From NCBI RefSeq assembly GCF_002814235.1, contig NZ_PHSU01000039.1, forward strand, positions 1-64,000: a DNA stretch of 64,000 nt, given 5' to 3'. The notes beneath the pieces are model-generated. The model saw nothing but the letters and a program-made list of their open reading frames with translations, did no database searches and was not told the DNA's origin. The translations under genes and the position numbers were made by a program. Positions within the stretch are counted from its first letter, which is position 1; each line of letters opens with the position of its first letter. Below, piece after piece: positions 36,268 to 43,715 of the stretch. Source of the stretch: Pseudomonas sp. QS1027. Its GTDB lineage: Bacteria; Pseudomonadota; Gammaproteobacteria; Pseudomonadales; Pseudomonadaceae.

Positions 36268-36325
36268 CGCACCATGCGGGGGCGACATGGGCGTTGCGGT
36301 GCGCGGTCGGCGCCAGATTGGTGCT
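36268..36325 (-). promoter_or_regulatory. Two tandem NtrC-like enhancer sites upstream of urtA
   Basis: Compared with the NtrC consensus TGCACCANNNTGGTGCA, the 17-mers CGCACCATGCGGGGGCG (36268-36284) and GGCGCCAGATTGGTGCT (36309-36325) each match 11 of 14 specified positions. Their centres are 41 bases apart, close to four helical turns, so two dimers would lie on the same DNA face. Together with the sigma-54 promoter this is the classic Ntr-type architecture. Confidence 0.65.
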
Positions 36326-36360
36326 GGCACCGCCATTGCGCGCCGGGCTCTTGGGGTTGT

Positions 36361-36789
36361 TCAACTTTTTACGCAGACTTCCGTGCCATGGCCACCGTCT
36401 TGGTATTCTGGAGCGTAATAATATTTGGTAAAAGATATTTTCCCTTCGGCATCTGACTGGATAGGGGCGATGCCGACACCATAGTCTTTAAGCGTCGGGT
36501 CCTTATGTGCGAAATACATCGCCAGTGAGTTCGAGTTCGCGGCCGCGAAACCATCGTACTCGGAGTTGTCGGCCAGCGTCAGTTTGAAGGTGTAGGCACC
36601 GTGTTCCCCAGTACTTTGTCCGCTGTCCAGTTTCATTTCGACTGTTCCTGTGAACTCGCCGATGTGACTGTCATTGCCCTTGCAAGTGTAATGGCCGCTG
36701 TAGTCTGTTCCCGTGAAAGAGGCGAGAGCGGGTTGTGCGAAGGCGTGAAGCGAAACGAATGCGAGGGTGGCGATGATTTTATTGAACAT
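36361..36789 (-). CDS. Small secreted protein of unknown function
   Basis: I do not recognise this 142-residue protein. It has a clear signal peptide (MFNKIIATLAFVSLHAFAQPALA, cleavage near 23), two cysteines that could form one disulfide (YTCKGN and the C-terminal EVCVKS), and a small beta-rich core with aromatic residues (SHIGEFTGTVEMKLD; ISFTKYYYAPEYQDGG). A strong ribosome site (AGGGAGAG) precedes the ATG at 36789. Base composition of the gene and its upstream region is clearly more AT-rich than the neighbours, which suggests transfer. It stands between the Ntr-controlled urea unit and the metal island. A longer frame to 36945 lacks a better start. Confidence 0.75.
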   Translation of the reverse strand: MFNKIIATLAFVSLHAFAQPALASFTGTDYSGHYTCKGNDSHIGEFTGTVEMKLDSGQSTGEHGAYTFKLTLADNSEYDGFAAANSNSLAMYFAHKDPTLKDYGVGIAPIQSDAEGKISFTKYYYAPEYQDGGHGTEVCVKS

Positions 36790-36991
36790 GCTAACTCTCC
36801 CTTGAGTTGTAGTCCTTAAGAGTTTTTTTGTAAGAGATTTGCTGTATTGATACAGGCTCGACACGTTTTTAATGTGTTGGTTGCGTAGGAAAGTATGGCT
36901 TTTAATGCGGGGTGTATTAAAAGAAATCAAGACAATTGTTTTCAAGCCTTGAGTGATAGGGAGTGTCTCGCGATAGATGAAGCAGCAGGTT

Positions 36992-37043
36992 CCCTTGAAA
37001 CAGTTTGATTCAAGGGGCTCGCCCTGAGTGTTTTGAGCGAGCC
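36992..37043. terminator. Two adjacent hairpins downstream of the FecCD-type permease gene
   Basis: CCCTTGAA-N9-TTCAAGGG (36992-37016) is a perfect 8-bp stem. It is directly followed by GGCTCGC-N14-GCGAGCC (37016-37043), a perfect 7-bp stem, just past the permease stop at 37057. There is no strong T tract. They probably end or process the transcript of the metal transporter. Confidence 0.45.
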
Positions 37044-37056
37044 GGTGTGCCGGGTT

Positions 37057-38067
37057 TTATTTCTTGCGCATCAAACCGATAAAAAACAACCCGCCAATGG
37101 CCGCCGTGGCCACTCCGATCGGCAGATCTTCCGGAGCGATCAGGGTACGTGCCGCGACATCGACCCAGACCAGGAACAGGCTTCCCAGCAGCGCCGATAC
37201 CGGCAGCAGGCGCCGGTGTTCCGCGCCCACCAGGTAGCGGGCGATATGCGGCACCATCAGGCCGACAAAACCGATGGAGCCGCTGATGGAAACCAGCACG
37301 CCGGTCATCAGCGAAGCGATCAGGAACACCTTCAGGCGCACATTGCGCGCACTCAGGCCGAGGGTCACGGCAGTCTGTTCGCCGGCCATCAGGGCATTCA
37401 ACGGCCGGGCCATGCTCACCAGCAGCACCAGCCCCAACAGCACGCTCGCCGCCGGTATCGGCAGCAGCTCCCAACGGGCCAGGCCGAGGCCGCCGAGCAT
37501 CCAGAACAACACCGCGGAGCTGGCCCGGTGGTCGCCGAGAAACAGCAGCAGGTTGGCCAGCGCCATCATCACGAAGGACACCGCGACCCCGCACAGCAGC
37601 AGCCGGTCACTGTCCAGCCGACCGTTGCGACTGGCGATGGCGAGCACCGCCAGCATGCTGGCCAGGGCGCCGATAAAGGCGGCGATGGGCAAGGTCAGCA
37701 GGCCGACGATTTCGCCCACATGCAGGACCACGATCACCGCGCCGAGGGTCGCCCCGGAAGTCACCCCGAGCAGGTGCGGGTCGGCCAGGGGATTGCGCGT
37801 GACCGCCTGCAAGACTGCGCCGATCAGCGCCAACCCGGCGCCCACCAGCACGCCGAGGAACATGCGCGGCACGCGGATCAGCCAGACGATATGCTCCTGC
37901 CCGGCGCTCCAGTTCACCTCGCCCAGGCCCAGCGCCTTGTAAGAGAGAATCCGCCACACGACATCCACCGGCACCCGCGCCGGGCCGAAGCCCAGGGAGA
38001 GGACGCAGGACAGCAGCAACAAGGCGCCGAGGGCGGCCAGCAGCGAGCCATAGCGGCGGTTCATCAT
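37057..38067 (-). CDS. FecCD-family metal/chelate ABC transporter permease
   Basis: This 336-residue inner-membrane protein has about nine to ten helices of the BtuC/FecCD type. The family motif is IRVPRMFLGVLVGAGLALIGAVLQAVTRNPLADPHLLGVTSGATLGAV (about 64-110). The C-terminal coupling region GSIGFVGLMVPHIARYLVGAEHRRLLP is also typical. It overlaps the binding-protein gene (ATGA) and is last in the TonB receptor-ATPase-binding protein-permease unit. The same order occurs in P. aeruginosa PA2911-PA2914, which I recall as a Zur-controlled locus next to cobalamin genes. The ligand may be zinc or a metal chelate. Confidence 0.9.
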   Translation of the reverse strand: MMNRRYGSLLAALGALLLLSCVLSLGFGPARVPVDVVWRILSYKALGLGEVNWSAGQEHIVWLIRVPRMFLGVLVGAGLALIGAVLQAVTRNPLADPHLLGVTSGATLGAVIVVLHVGEIVGLLTLPIAAFIGALASMLAVLAIASRNGRLDSDRLLLCGVAVSFVMMALANLLLFLGDHRASSAVLFWMLGGLGLARWELLPIPAASVLLGLVLLVSMARPLNALMAGEQTAVTLGLSARNVRLKVFLIASLMTGVLVSISGSIGFVGLMVPHIARYLVGAEHRRLLPVSALLGSLFLVWVDVAARTLIAPEDLPIGVATAAIGGLFFIGLMRKK

Positions 38068-39014
38068 TGTGGGTGGAAGGCCTTGGCGAGGGTTTCGATG
38101 GCCTTGACGTTATCGATGCCTGGCGTGGCCTCGACATACGGAATGACCACGAAGCGCTTGTTGCGGATAGCGTCCACCGACTGCAGCGCCGGGTTGGTCT
38201 CCAGGAAGTGTTGCTTCTGTTCTGCGGTGACTTCGCTGTAGTCGACGATCACGATCACCTGGGGATTCTTCTCCACCACGCTTTCCCAGTTGACCCGGGT
38301 CCAGCTGGCATCGACGTCGTCGAGGATATTGCGTCCGCCGGCGGCTTCGATCAGCGCCTGGGGCATGGCCAGGCGGCCGGAGGTCATGGCGCGGTCTTCG
38401 CCGCTGTCATAGAGGAACACCCGTGGACGGTCGGCCGGCAGGGTTTTCTGCACCGTGGCCACTCGCGCCTGCATCTCGCTGATCAGGGTGTTGGCACGGT
38501 CCTGAACATCGAAGATCCTGCCCAGGTTGCGCAGGTCGTTGTAGGTGTCGTCGAGGCTGGCGCCCGCGCGCTTCATCACGAAGGCGCAGGACTCGGTCAG
38601 CTCGTAGACGTTGATGCCCAGGGGCGTCAGCGTCGCCGGGGTGAGGGCACCGCCGACCGTCATGCCGTAATCCCAGCCGGCGAAGAAGAAGTCGACGTTG
38701 GCATTGAGCAGGGTTTCCACCGACGGGTACTTGGCCGCCAGTTCCGGCAGGCCGTCGAGGGTCTTGGCCATTTCCGGGGTGACCGATTTCCAGCCGCTGA
38801 TCCCGCTGTAGCCGGCCATGCGTGGCTTGAGGCCGAGGGCGAGCATCATCTGGGTCATGTTGATGTCATGGCTGACCGCGTGCTTGGGCGCTTCCTTGAA
38901 GGTCACTTCGCGGTTGCAGCTCTGGACCGTCAACGGGTAATGCGTCGACTCGGCCAGGGCGGCCATGGACGTGAACAGTGAACCGAGGCAAAGCGCCAGG
39001 TGCCGTAGCTTCAT
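38064..39014 (-). CDS. Class III metal/chelate ABC transporter periplasmic binding protein
   Basis: This 316-residue protein has a signal peptide (MKLRHLALCLGSLFTSMAALA, cleavage near 21) and a BtuF/FepB-like fold. Family segments include CNREVTFKEAPKHAVSHDINMTQMMLALGLKPRMAGYSG, YPSVETLLNANVDFFFAGWDYGM, and the C-terminal YVEATPGIDNVKAIETLAKAFHP. A pair of cysteines (about 33 and 177) could form a disulfide. This fold binds siderophores, cobalamin or other metal chelates rather than free zinc, so a chelated metal is the more likely cargo. Start and stop overlap both neighbours. Confidence 0.9.
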   Translation of the reverse strand: MKLRHLALCLGSLFTSMAALAESTHYPLTVQSCNREVTFKEAPKHAVSHDINMTQMMLALGLKPRMAGYSGISGWKSVTPEMAKTLDGLPELAAKYPSVETLLNANVDFFFAGWDYGMTVGGALTPATLTPLGINVYELTESCAFVMKRAGASLDDTYNDLRNLGRIFDVQDRANTLISEMQARVATVQKTLPADRPRVFLYDSGEDRAMTSGRLAMPQALIEAAGGRNILDDVDASWTRVNWESVVEKNPQVIVIVDYSEVTAEQKQHFLETNPALQSVDAIRNKRFVVIPYVEATPGIDNVKAIETLAKAFHPQ

Positions 39015-39799
39015 GGTTGGGTTATCCAGGTGATTCGCGGGTAGCCGGAGAGTGGGTGGGTATCGATCAGCGCTTCGACGCCAAAGACTTCGCGCAGCAA
39101 CTCGACGGTCAGGACCTCGGCGGGTGTGCCGCTGGCGACGATGCGCCCGTGCTGGAGCACATACAGCCGGTCGCAGAAGGCTGCGGCCAGGTTGAGGTCG
39201 TGGATGCTCGCCAGGGTGCCGATCTTCAACTGTCTGACCAGGCGCAACAGCTCCAGCTGGAAGCGTGGGTCGAGGTGGTTGGTCGGTTCGTCGAGGATCA
39301 GCAGTTGTGGTTGCTGGGCCAGCGCACGGGCGAGGATCACGCGTTGCTTTTCGCCGCCGGAGAGGGTGGCGAAGGCGTGATCTTCGAAGCCCTGCATGCC
39401 TACTGATTCAATGGATTGGCGAATCAGTTGGCGGTCGGCCTCGGTGTCGCCGTCGAAGAGTTTCTTGTGCGGGGTGCGGCCCATGGCGACCACTTCGTCA
39501 ACGGTCAGGCCAAAGGCATCGGGGAATTCCTGGAGCACCACGGCGATGCGCTGGGCGCACCAGCGTGGCGATTGTTTCCAGACGTTCTGGTGTTCGAGCA
39601 GGACCTCGCCGTGTTCCGGCTGGCTGAAGCGATAGGCGCAACGCAGCAGGCTGGTCTTGCCACTGCCATTGGGACCGATCAGGCCGACGAACTCACCGGC
39701 CGCCACCCGCAGGTTGGCATCACGCAGTTGGAACTGGTGTTGGCAGCGGTCATGGCCGGGAGGTGCCCAGGCGAGATCGGTGAGGGTCAGCGAGGTCAT
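39011..39799 (-). CDS. Metal/chelate ABC transporter ATP-binding protein
   Basis: This 262-residue ATPase is of the FecE/BtuD type, with Walker A GPNGSGKTS (about 42-50), Q-loop VLQEFPDAFG, signature LSGGEKQRVILARAL and Walker B LLILDEPTNHLDPRF. It energises the FecCD permease encoded two genes downstream. It starts 91 bases after the TonB receptor stop, the gap being occupied by a small REP element, and its stop overlaps the binding-protein start (ATGA). Confidence 0.93.
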   Translation of the reverse strand: MTSLTLTDLAWAPPGHDRCQHQFQLRDANLRVAAGEFVGLIGPNGSGKTSLLRCAYRFSQPEHGEVLLEHQNVWKQSPRWCAQRIAVVLQEFPDAFGLTVDEVVAMGRTPHKKLFDGDTEADRQLIRQSIESVGMQGFEDHAFATLSGGEKQRVILARALAQQPQLLILDEPTNHLDPRFQLELLRLVRQLKIGTLASIHDLNLAAAFCDRLYVLQHGRIVASGTPAEVLTVELLREVFGVEALIDTHPLSGYPRITWITQP

Positions 39800-39835
39800 T
39801 CGTTACTCATTCTCGGGAAATACACACAAACCCCT

Positions 39836-39863
39836 TGTAGGAGCCAGCAAGCCGGCTCCTACA
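39836..39863. repeat. Collapsed REP element between receptor and ATPase genes
   Basis: TGTAGGAGCC and GGCTCCTACA flank only the eight bases AGCAAGCC. The inner part and spacer of a ggcttgctggcgat-class REPIN are gone, leaving a short hairpin. It looks like an internal deletion product of the larger element and lies inside the metal-transport operon. Confidence 0.8.
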
Positions 39864-39889
39864 GGTTTGTGTCGCACACAGGTCAGTTT

Positions 39890-42016
39890 TTAAAAGGTGT
39901 AGTCCGCCGTCACAAAGACCGACCGTGGTTGCCCCAGGATCCATTGCTGGCCGTCATTGTATTCGCTCAGGGCGTATTGGCGGTCGAACAAGTTGTTCAA
40001 TTGCAGGCCCAGCGTCGTGTTGCGCAGGGCTTTCCACGAGACGGTGGCATCCACCACGGTATAGCTCGGCAGCTCGACGGTATTGGCCAGGTCGGCGTAA
40101 CGCGCATCCACATAACGTACGCCCGCACCGGCGCGCACGTCATCGGTGATCGCCTTGCTCAGCCAGAGGTTGGCGGTGCGCCGTGGAACATCCGTAGGGC
40201 GGTTGCCTGCGTAGGAGACGATCTCGTTATTGACCGACTGGTCGAAGTCATCATATTGAGCCCTGACGATCGACGCGTTGGCCTGCAACTGCCAGTCGTG
40301 TACCAACTTCAGGTCGAGACTGGCTTCCAGTCCATCCGACGATTGCTGCCCGACCTGCAGTTGTTTGCTCGGGTCGTTCGGGGCGCTCGGGTCGGCGACG
40401 AGCAGCTTCTTTTTAACGATGTGATAGGCCGCCAGGGTCCATTCGCCGCGCTGGTCCCAGAACATCTGCTTGAGGCCCACTTCGGACTGCTTGGCGGTGG
40501 ACAGGCCGAACTGCTGTGCGTTGGCGCCCAGGGTCACCAGGCCGTCGACGCCCTCGGTGCTGGTGGAATACTGACCGTACAGCGAGGTGTCGTCGGTCAA
40601 CGCAAAGACCAGGCCGGCCTTCCAGTTGTTGCCGGTCAGGCTCTTGTCGCTGCGGGTGTCGGTGATCAGGTTGTCATTGTCGATGTGCACATAGTCACGT
40701 CTTACACCGGTCACCAGGGACCAGCGCTCACTCAACCGGGTGCGGTTTTCGGCGAACAGCGAGAACTGCCTGGTGGTGGCCGAGAACTGTGGCCGATAGG
40801 CGTCGGCACTCTCGAACTGGCCGGGTTGCGGGTTGCCCAGGTCCAGTGGCGGGCTGCCGGGCAGGTCGTCGAAACCTGCGTTGCTGTTGAGCTTGAAGCG
40901 GATGCGGTTGATATCCACACCGGTCAGCGTCTGGCTGTCGAGGCCGAACAGCGTGTGTTGGAAGGTGAAGGTCTGGCGGTCGCCGGTCTGCTCTTCTTCA
41001 TGCTTGATGCTGATGTAGCTGGCACGCGACAGGGTTTGCGTCGTCGGGTCGAAATTGTAGTTCTCGGCGTTCTGCCAGCGGCGTTGGGCCTTGAGGTAAT
41101 ACAGTTCGTTGCTGGAACTGACGGTATCGGAGATCTGCCAGTCGGTGCGCAGGCGTGTCCACTGGTCGTTGTAGTGCAGCTTGTCGTCGCTGACGTTGTA
41201 GTTCTTGAAACGCAGGTTTTCCTGGTAGTGGCCGTTGATCAGCGGCACGCCGAAGTAGTCGGTGGGCTCCTGGTCGCCGTAGTCGCTGGACAGGGTGAAC
41301 ACCAGGTCATCGTTGGCCTGCCAGCGCAAGGCGCCGCTGAAGAAGTTGCTGCTCGAATCGCCACGGTCGACCCAGCCGTTGCTGCTCAGGCGGTTGAGAT
41401 TGACCCGATAGCTCAGGCTGTCGGTCAGCGAGCCGCCGCTGTCCAGTGCCTCTTGCTGGCTGCCGTAGGAGCCATAGCCCAGACGCACATGGTTTTCGAT
41501 CTCGCCTTCGAACGGCTTTTTCGGGATGGTGTTGATCACCGCGCCGGTGGCGCCTTCGCCATACAGCACCGATGCCGGGCCGCGTAGCACATCGACCCGC
41601 TCGACCGCCCAGGCATCCACCGGGAAGGTCACGGTGCCGGCGCCAGCGTACATCCGGGTGCCGTCATACAACTGCATCACCGAGTTCTGCCCGGTAAACC
41701 CCCGCGCCTGCAACGAAGTGCCGCCATCGCCCGGGTTGCCGGTACGGCTGATCCCGGCGCTGCGCGATGCGGCATCCTGCACACTGATATCGCCGTGTTC
41801 GCGAATCTGTTCACCGCTCAGGCTGTCTGTACTGGCGGGGGTTTCCAGTGCCGTCAGGCCCAGGCGTGAGCCGGCCGTGGTCGGCGTCTTCAGATCGATG
41901 TGATCTTCGTCGACGGCAGGCGCGGTAATGGTGCCAGTCGGCAGGGTCAGGGTGCCATCGGCCTGGGCATGGTTAAACGCCAGCAGGCAGAGGCCGGACA
42001 GGAGGTACTTGTTCAT
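39890..42016 (-). CDS. TonB-dependent outer-membrane receptor, probably Zur-controlled metal/metallophore receptor
   Basis: This 708-residue receptor has a signal peptide (MNKYLLSGLCLLAFNHAQA, about 19), a plug domain (EQIREHGDISVQDAASRSAG; LRGPASVLYGEGATGAVINTIPKKP) and a 22-strand barrel ending in the typical aromatic QPRSVFVTADYTF. No long His-rich loop is visible, unlike ZnuD of Neisseria. I chose the ATG at 42016. The frame opens earlier at 42085, but that codon lies inside the Zur-like palindrome and would give a poor leader. It heads the receptor-ATPase-binding protein-permease unit. Cargo is inferred as zinc or a zinc chelate from the operator. Cobalt or corrinoid remains possible given the neighbouring cob genes. 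Confidence 0.88.
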   Translation of the reverse strand: MNKYLLSGLCLLAFNHAQADGTLTLPTGTITAPAVDEDHIDLKTPTTAGSRLGLTALETPASTDSLSGEQIREHGDISVQDAASRSAGISRTGNPGDGGTSLQARGFTGQNSVMQLYDGTRMYAGAGTVTFPVDAWAVERVDVLRGPASVLYGEGATGAVINTIPKKPFEGEIENHVRLGYGSYGSQQEALDSGGSLTDSLSYRVNLNRLSSNGWVDRGDSSSNFFSGALRWQANDDLVFTLSSDYGDQEPTDYFGVPLINGHYQENLRFKNYNVSDDKLHYNDQWTRLRTDWQISDTVSSSNELYYLKAQRRWQNAENYNFDPTTQTLSRASYISIKHEEEQTGDRQTFTFQHTLFGLDSQTLTGVDINRIRFKLNSNAGFDDLPGSPPLDLGNPQPGQFESADAYRPQFSATTRQFSLFAENRTRLSERWSLVTGVRRDYVHIDNDNLITDTRSDKSLTGNNWKAGLVFALTDDTSLYGQYSTSTEGVDGLVTLGANAQQFGLSTAKQSEVGLKQMFWDQRGEWTLAAYHIVKKKLLVADPSAPNDPSKQLQVGQQSSDGLEASLDLKLVHDWQLQANASIVRAQYDDFDQSVNNEIVSYAGNRPTDVPRRTANLWLSKAITDDVRAGAGVRYVDARYADLANTVELPSYTVVDATVSWKALRNTTLGLQLNNLFDRQYALSEYNDGQQWILGQPRSVFVTADYTF

Positions 42017-42083
42017 CGGGACAGGGAGTCGCTTATTTTCAGAGGCGATACCCGCAGCCAGGGACTGCGGGTAGGGATGTTGC

Positions 42084-42106
42084 ATATTGTTATATTATAA
42101 CAATAT
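42084..42106. promoter_or_regulatory. Zur-box-like palindrome at the TonB receptor promoter
   Basis: The 11-base arms ATATTGTTATA and TATAACAATAT are perfect complements around a single central base. The core GTTATA-T-TATAAC matches the gammaproteobacterial zinc-uptake regulator site GTTATANTATAAC. It lies 68 bases upstream of the receptor ATG in a markedly AT-rich stretch that must hold the promoter. Confidence 0.8.
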
Positions 42107-42169
42107 GTAATTGCAACATATTCTCTTCAAAAGTCTACAGACTCCTCTGGAATGCACCTCTCAACCTGT

Positions 42170-43552
42170 TCAGGTTGAAGATGAGGCCGATTCAGGTTGG
42201 CCCTTGAGACGCGACAGCAGTGCCCAATCCAGCAACCAGACGACGATCAGCGAGACCCCGACCAAAGGAAACAGGATCGCCAGGGCGAACATGATCACCA
42301 GGGCGGTTTTCCAGCGCGGTAGATCGTGGCGCAGAGGCGGTACGCCGAAGCCTCCTTGCGGGCGACGCTTCCACCACATCACCACGCCGCTGACGGCACT
42401 GAGCAGGATCATCAGGCACACCAGCAACATGACCAACTGATTGATCGTCCCGAACAGCTTGCCTTCATGGAGCATCACGCCCATCTCCGTGGCCCGGGCG
42501 ACATTGCCGTATTGCTGCCAGCGCACATCGGCCAGGACCGTGCCGTTGTACTGGTCGACATGCAGGGTGGCGTCGTTGCGCGGGTCGTCGGCGAACACGG
42601 CGATGGTGAACACGCCTTCGGCAGTGCTCGGCAGGGTGATGCTGTAGCCGGGCTCGACCTGGCGCGCCGTGGCGATGTCCACCACCTGTTGCAGGCTGAT
42701 GCCCGGTGCCGCCGGGCCGGTCGAAGTCGCACCGTGGTTCATGTGTTCGGCATGGGCGCCGGACATCGGCATCGGTGTGTTTTCCAGGGCCCAGGGCACG
42801 GTCTGGCGGGTCGCGTCGTTGAGGCTGCGGGCCTCCAGGTCAGACTTGGGCATGTTGTTCCACATGGCGTCGGGAAACCTGTTCCAGACCTCGGCGTACT
42901 GCTTGCCCCAGACCCCGGTCCAGGTCATGCCGCTGAGCAACATGAACAGCAGCAACCCGGCGCCCCAGAAGCCGGTGACGGCATGCAGGTCGCGCCAGAC
43001 GATGCGTCCGCGCTGGTTCAGGCGTGGCCAGAGCACGCCGGCGCTGGAACGACCTCGCGGCCACCAGAGGTAGAGACCGGACACCACCAGCATCACGCCC
43101 CAACCGGCGGCCAGTTCCACCAGGCGGTCGCCGAGCGTGCCGATCATCAACTCGCCGTGCAGGGCCCGGGCGACGGCTTGCAGGTTGAGCTTGGCATCCT
43201 GCTCGCCGAGGACATTGCCGCGATAGGGGTCGAGGAACACGTTGAGCTCGCGACCGTCGCGGATCACCACGAACTGCGCACTGCGTTCGGCGTTGATCGG
43301 AGGCAGGTATTGCTTGATCCGCACCTGGGGATAAGCCATCTCGATGCGGCGTAATTGATCGTCGGCGCTGAGGCTGTGATGACCGGTCTGGACCGTCATC
43401 AGGTCGCTGTACAGCAGCGGGTCGAGTTGCGGTTTGAACAGGTAGATGATTCCGGTCAGGGCCAGCAGGACCATGAATGGGGCAACGAACAGTCCGGCAT
43501 AGAAATGCCAGCGCCAGGCCAGGTTGTAGAAGGAGATCTTAGGTTGGCTCAT
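42170..43552 (-). CDS. PepSY-TM domain membrane protein
   Basis: This 460-residue inner-membrane protein has four main helices (about 14-38, 145-165, 190-215, 365-390) plus a C-terminal pair (about 415-445) and periplasmic PepSY regions. The start is the typical WRWHFYAGLFVAPFMVLLALTGIIYLFKPQ. A Met/His-rich patch (NTPMPMSGAHAEHMNH, about 257-272) lies in the periplasmic loop and suggests copper contact. PepSY-TM proteins often accompany TonB receptors and may act as ferric or cupric reductases. The gene lies downstream of the OprC-type receptor and upstream of the Zur operator. Confidence 0.85.
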   Translation of the reverse strand: MSQPKISFYNLAWRWHFYAGLFVAPFMVLLALTGIIYLFKPQLDPLLYSDLMTVQTGHHSLSADDQLRRIEMAYPQVRIKQYLPPINAERSAQFVVIRDGRELNVFLDPYRGNVLGEQDAKLNLQAVARALHGELMIGTLGDRLVELAAGWGVMLVVSGLYLWWPRGRSSAGVLWPRLNQRGRIVWRDLHAVTGFWGAGLLLFMLLSGMTWTGVWGKQYAEVWNRFPDAMWNNMPKSDLEARSLNDATRQTVPWALENTPMPMSGAHAEHMNHGATSTGPAAPGISLQQVVDIATARQVEPGYSITLPSTAEGVFTIAVFADDPRNDATLHVDQYNGTVLADVRWQQYGNVARATEMGVMLHEGKLFGTINQLVMLLVCLMILLSAVSGVVMWWKRRPQGGFGVPPLRHDLPRWKTALVIMFALAILFPLVGVSLIVVWLLDWALLSRLKGQPESASSST

Positions 43553-43620
43553 CAGGAGCGCTCCGCAAGGTTTGATTGTTTTTGGTCGTCTGATGTCGTG
43601 GTTCCCGACACCGCAATCCT

Positions 43621-43705
43621 TGCAGGAGCCGGCTTGCTGGCGATAAGGCCCTTGAGACCTGCATCGATCTTTCGGCCGCCATCGCCAGCAAGCCGGCTCC
43701 TACAG
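43621..43705. repeat. REPIN between OprC and PepSY genes, ggcttgctggcgat class
   Basis: Inverted arms GGAGCCGGCTTGCTGGCGAT and ATCGCCAGCAAGCCGGCTCC. The spacer (ttgagacctgcatcgatctttcggccg) closely resembles that of the copies at 21427-21504 and 60423-60507. Confidence 0.9.
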
Positions 43706-43715
43706 GTTTTGGCGT

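Noticed and set aside
39416..41587. 723-codon plus-strand frame across the metal receptor
   Set aside because: Antisense shadow of the TonB receptor and ATPase genes. Composition is that of reversed codons.
42016..42085. Upstream ATG at 42085 as the start of the TonB receptor
   Set aside because: It lies within the Zur-like palindrome, has no ribosome site and would place about 23 poorly hydrophobic residues before the signal peptide.
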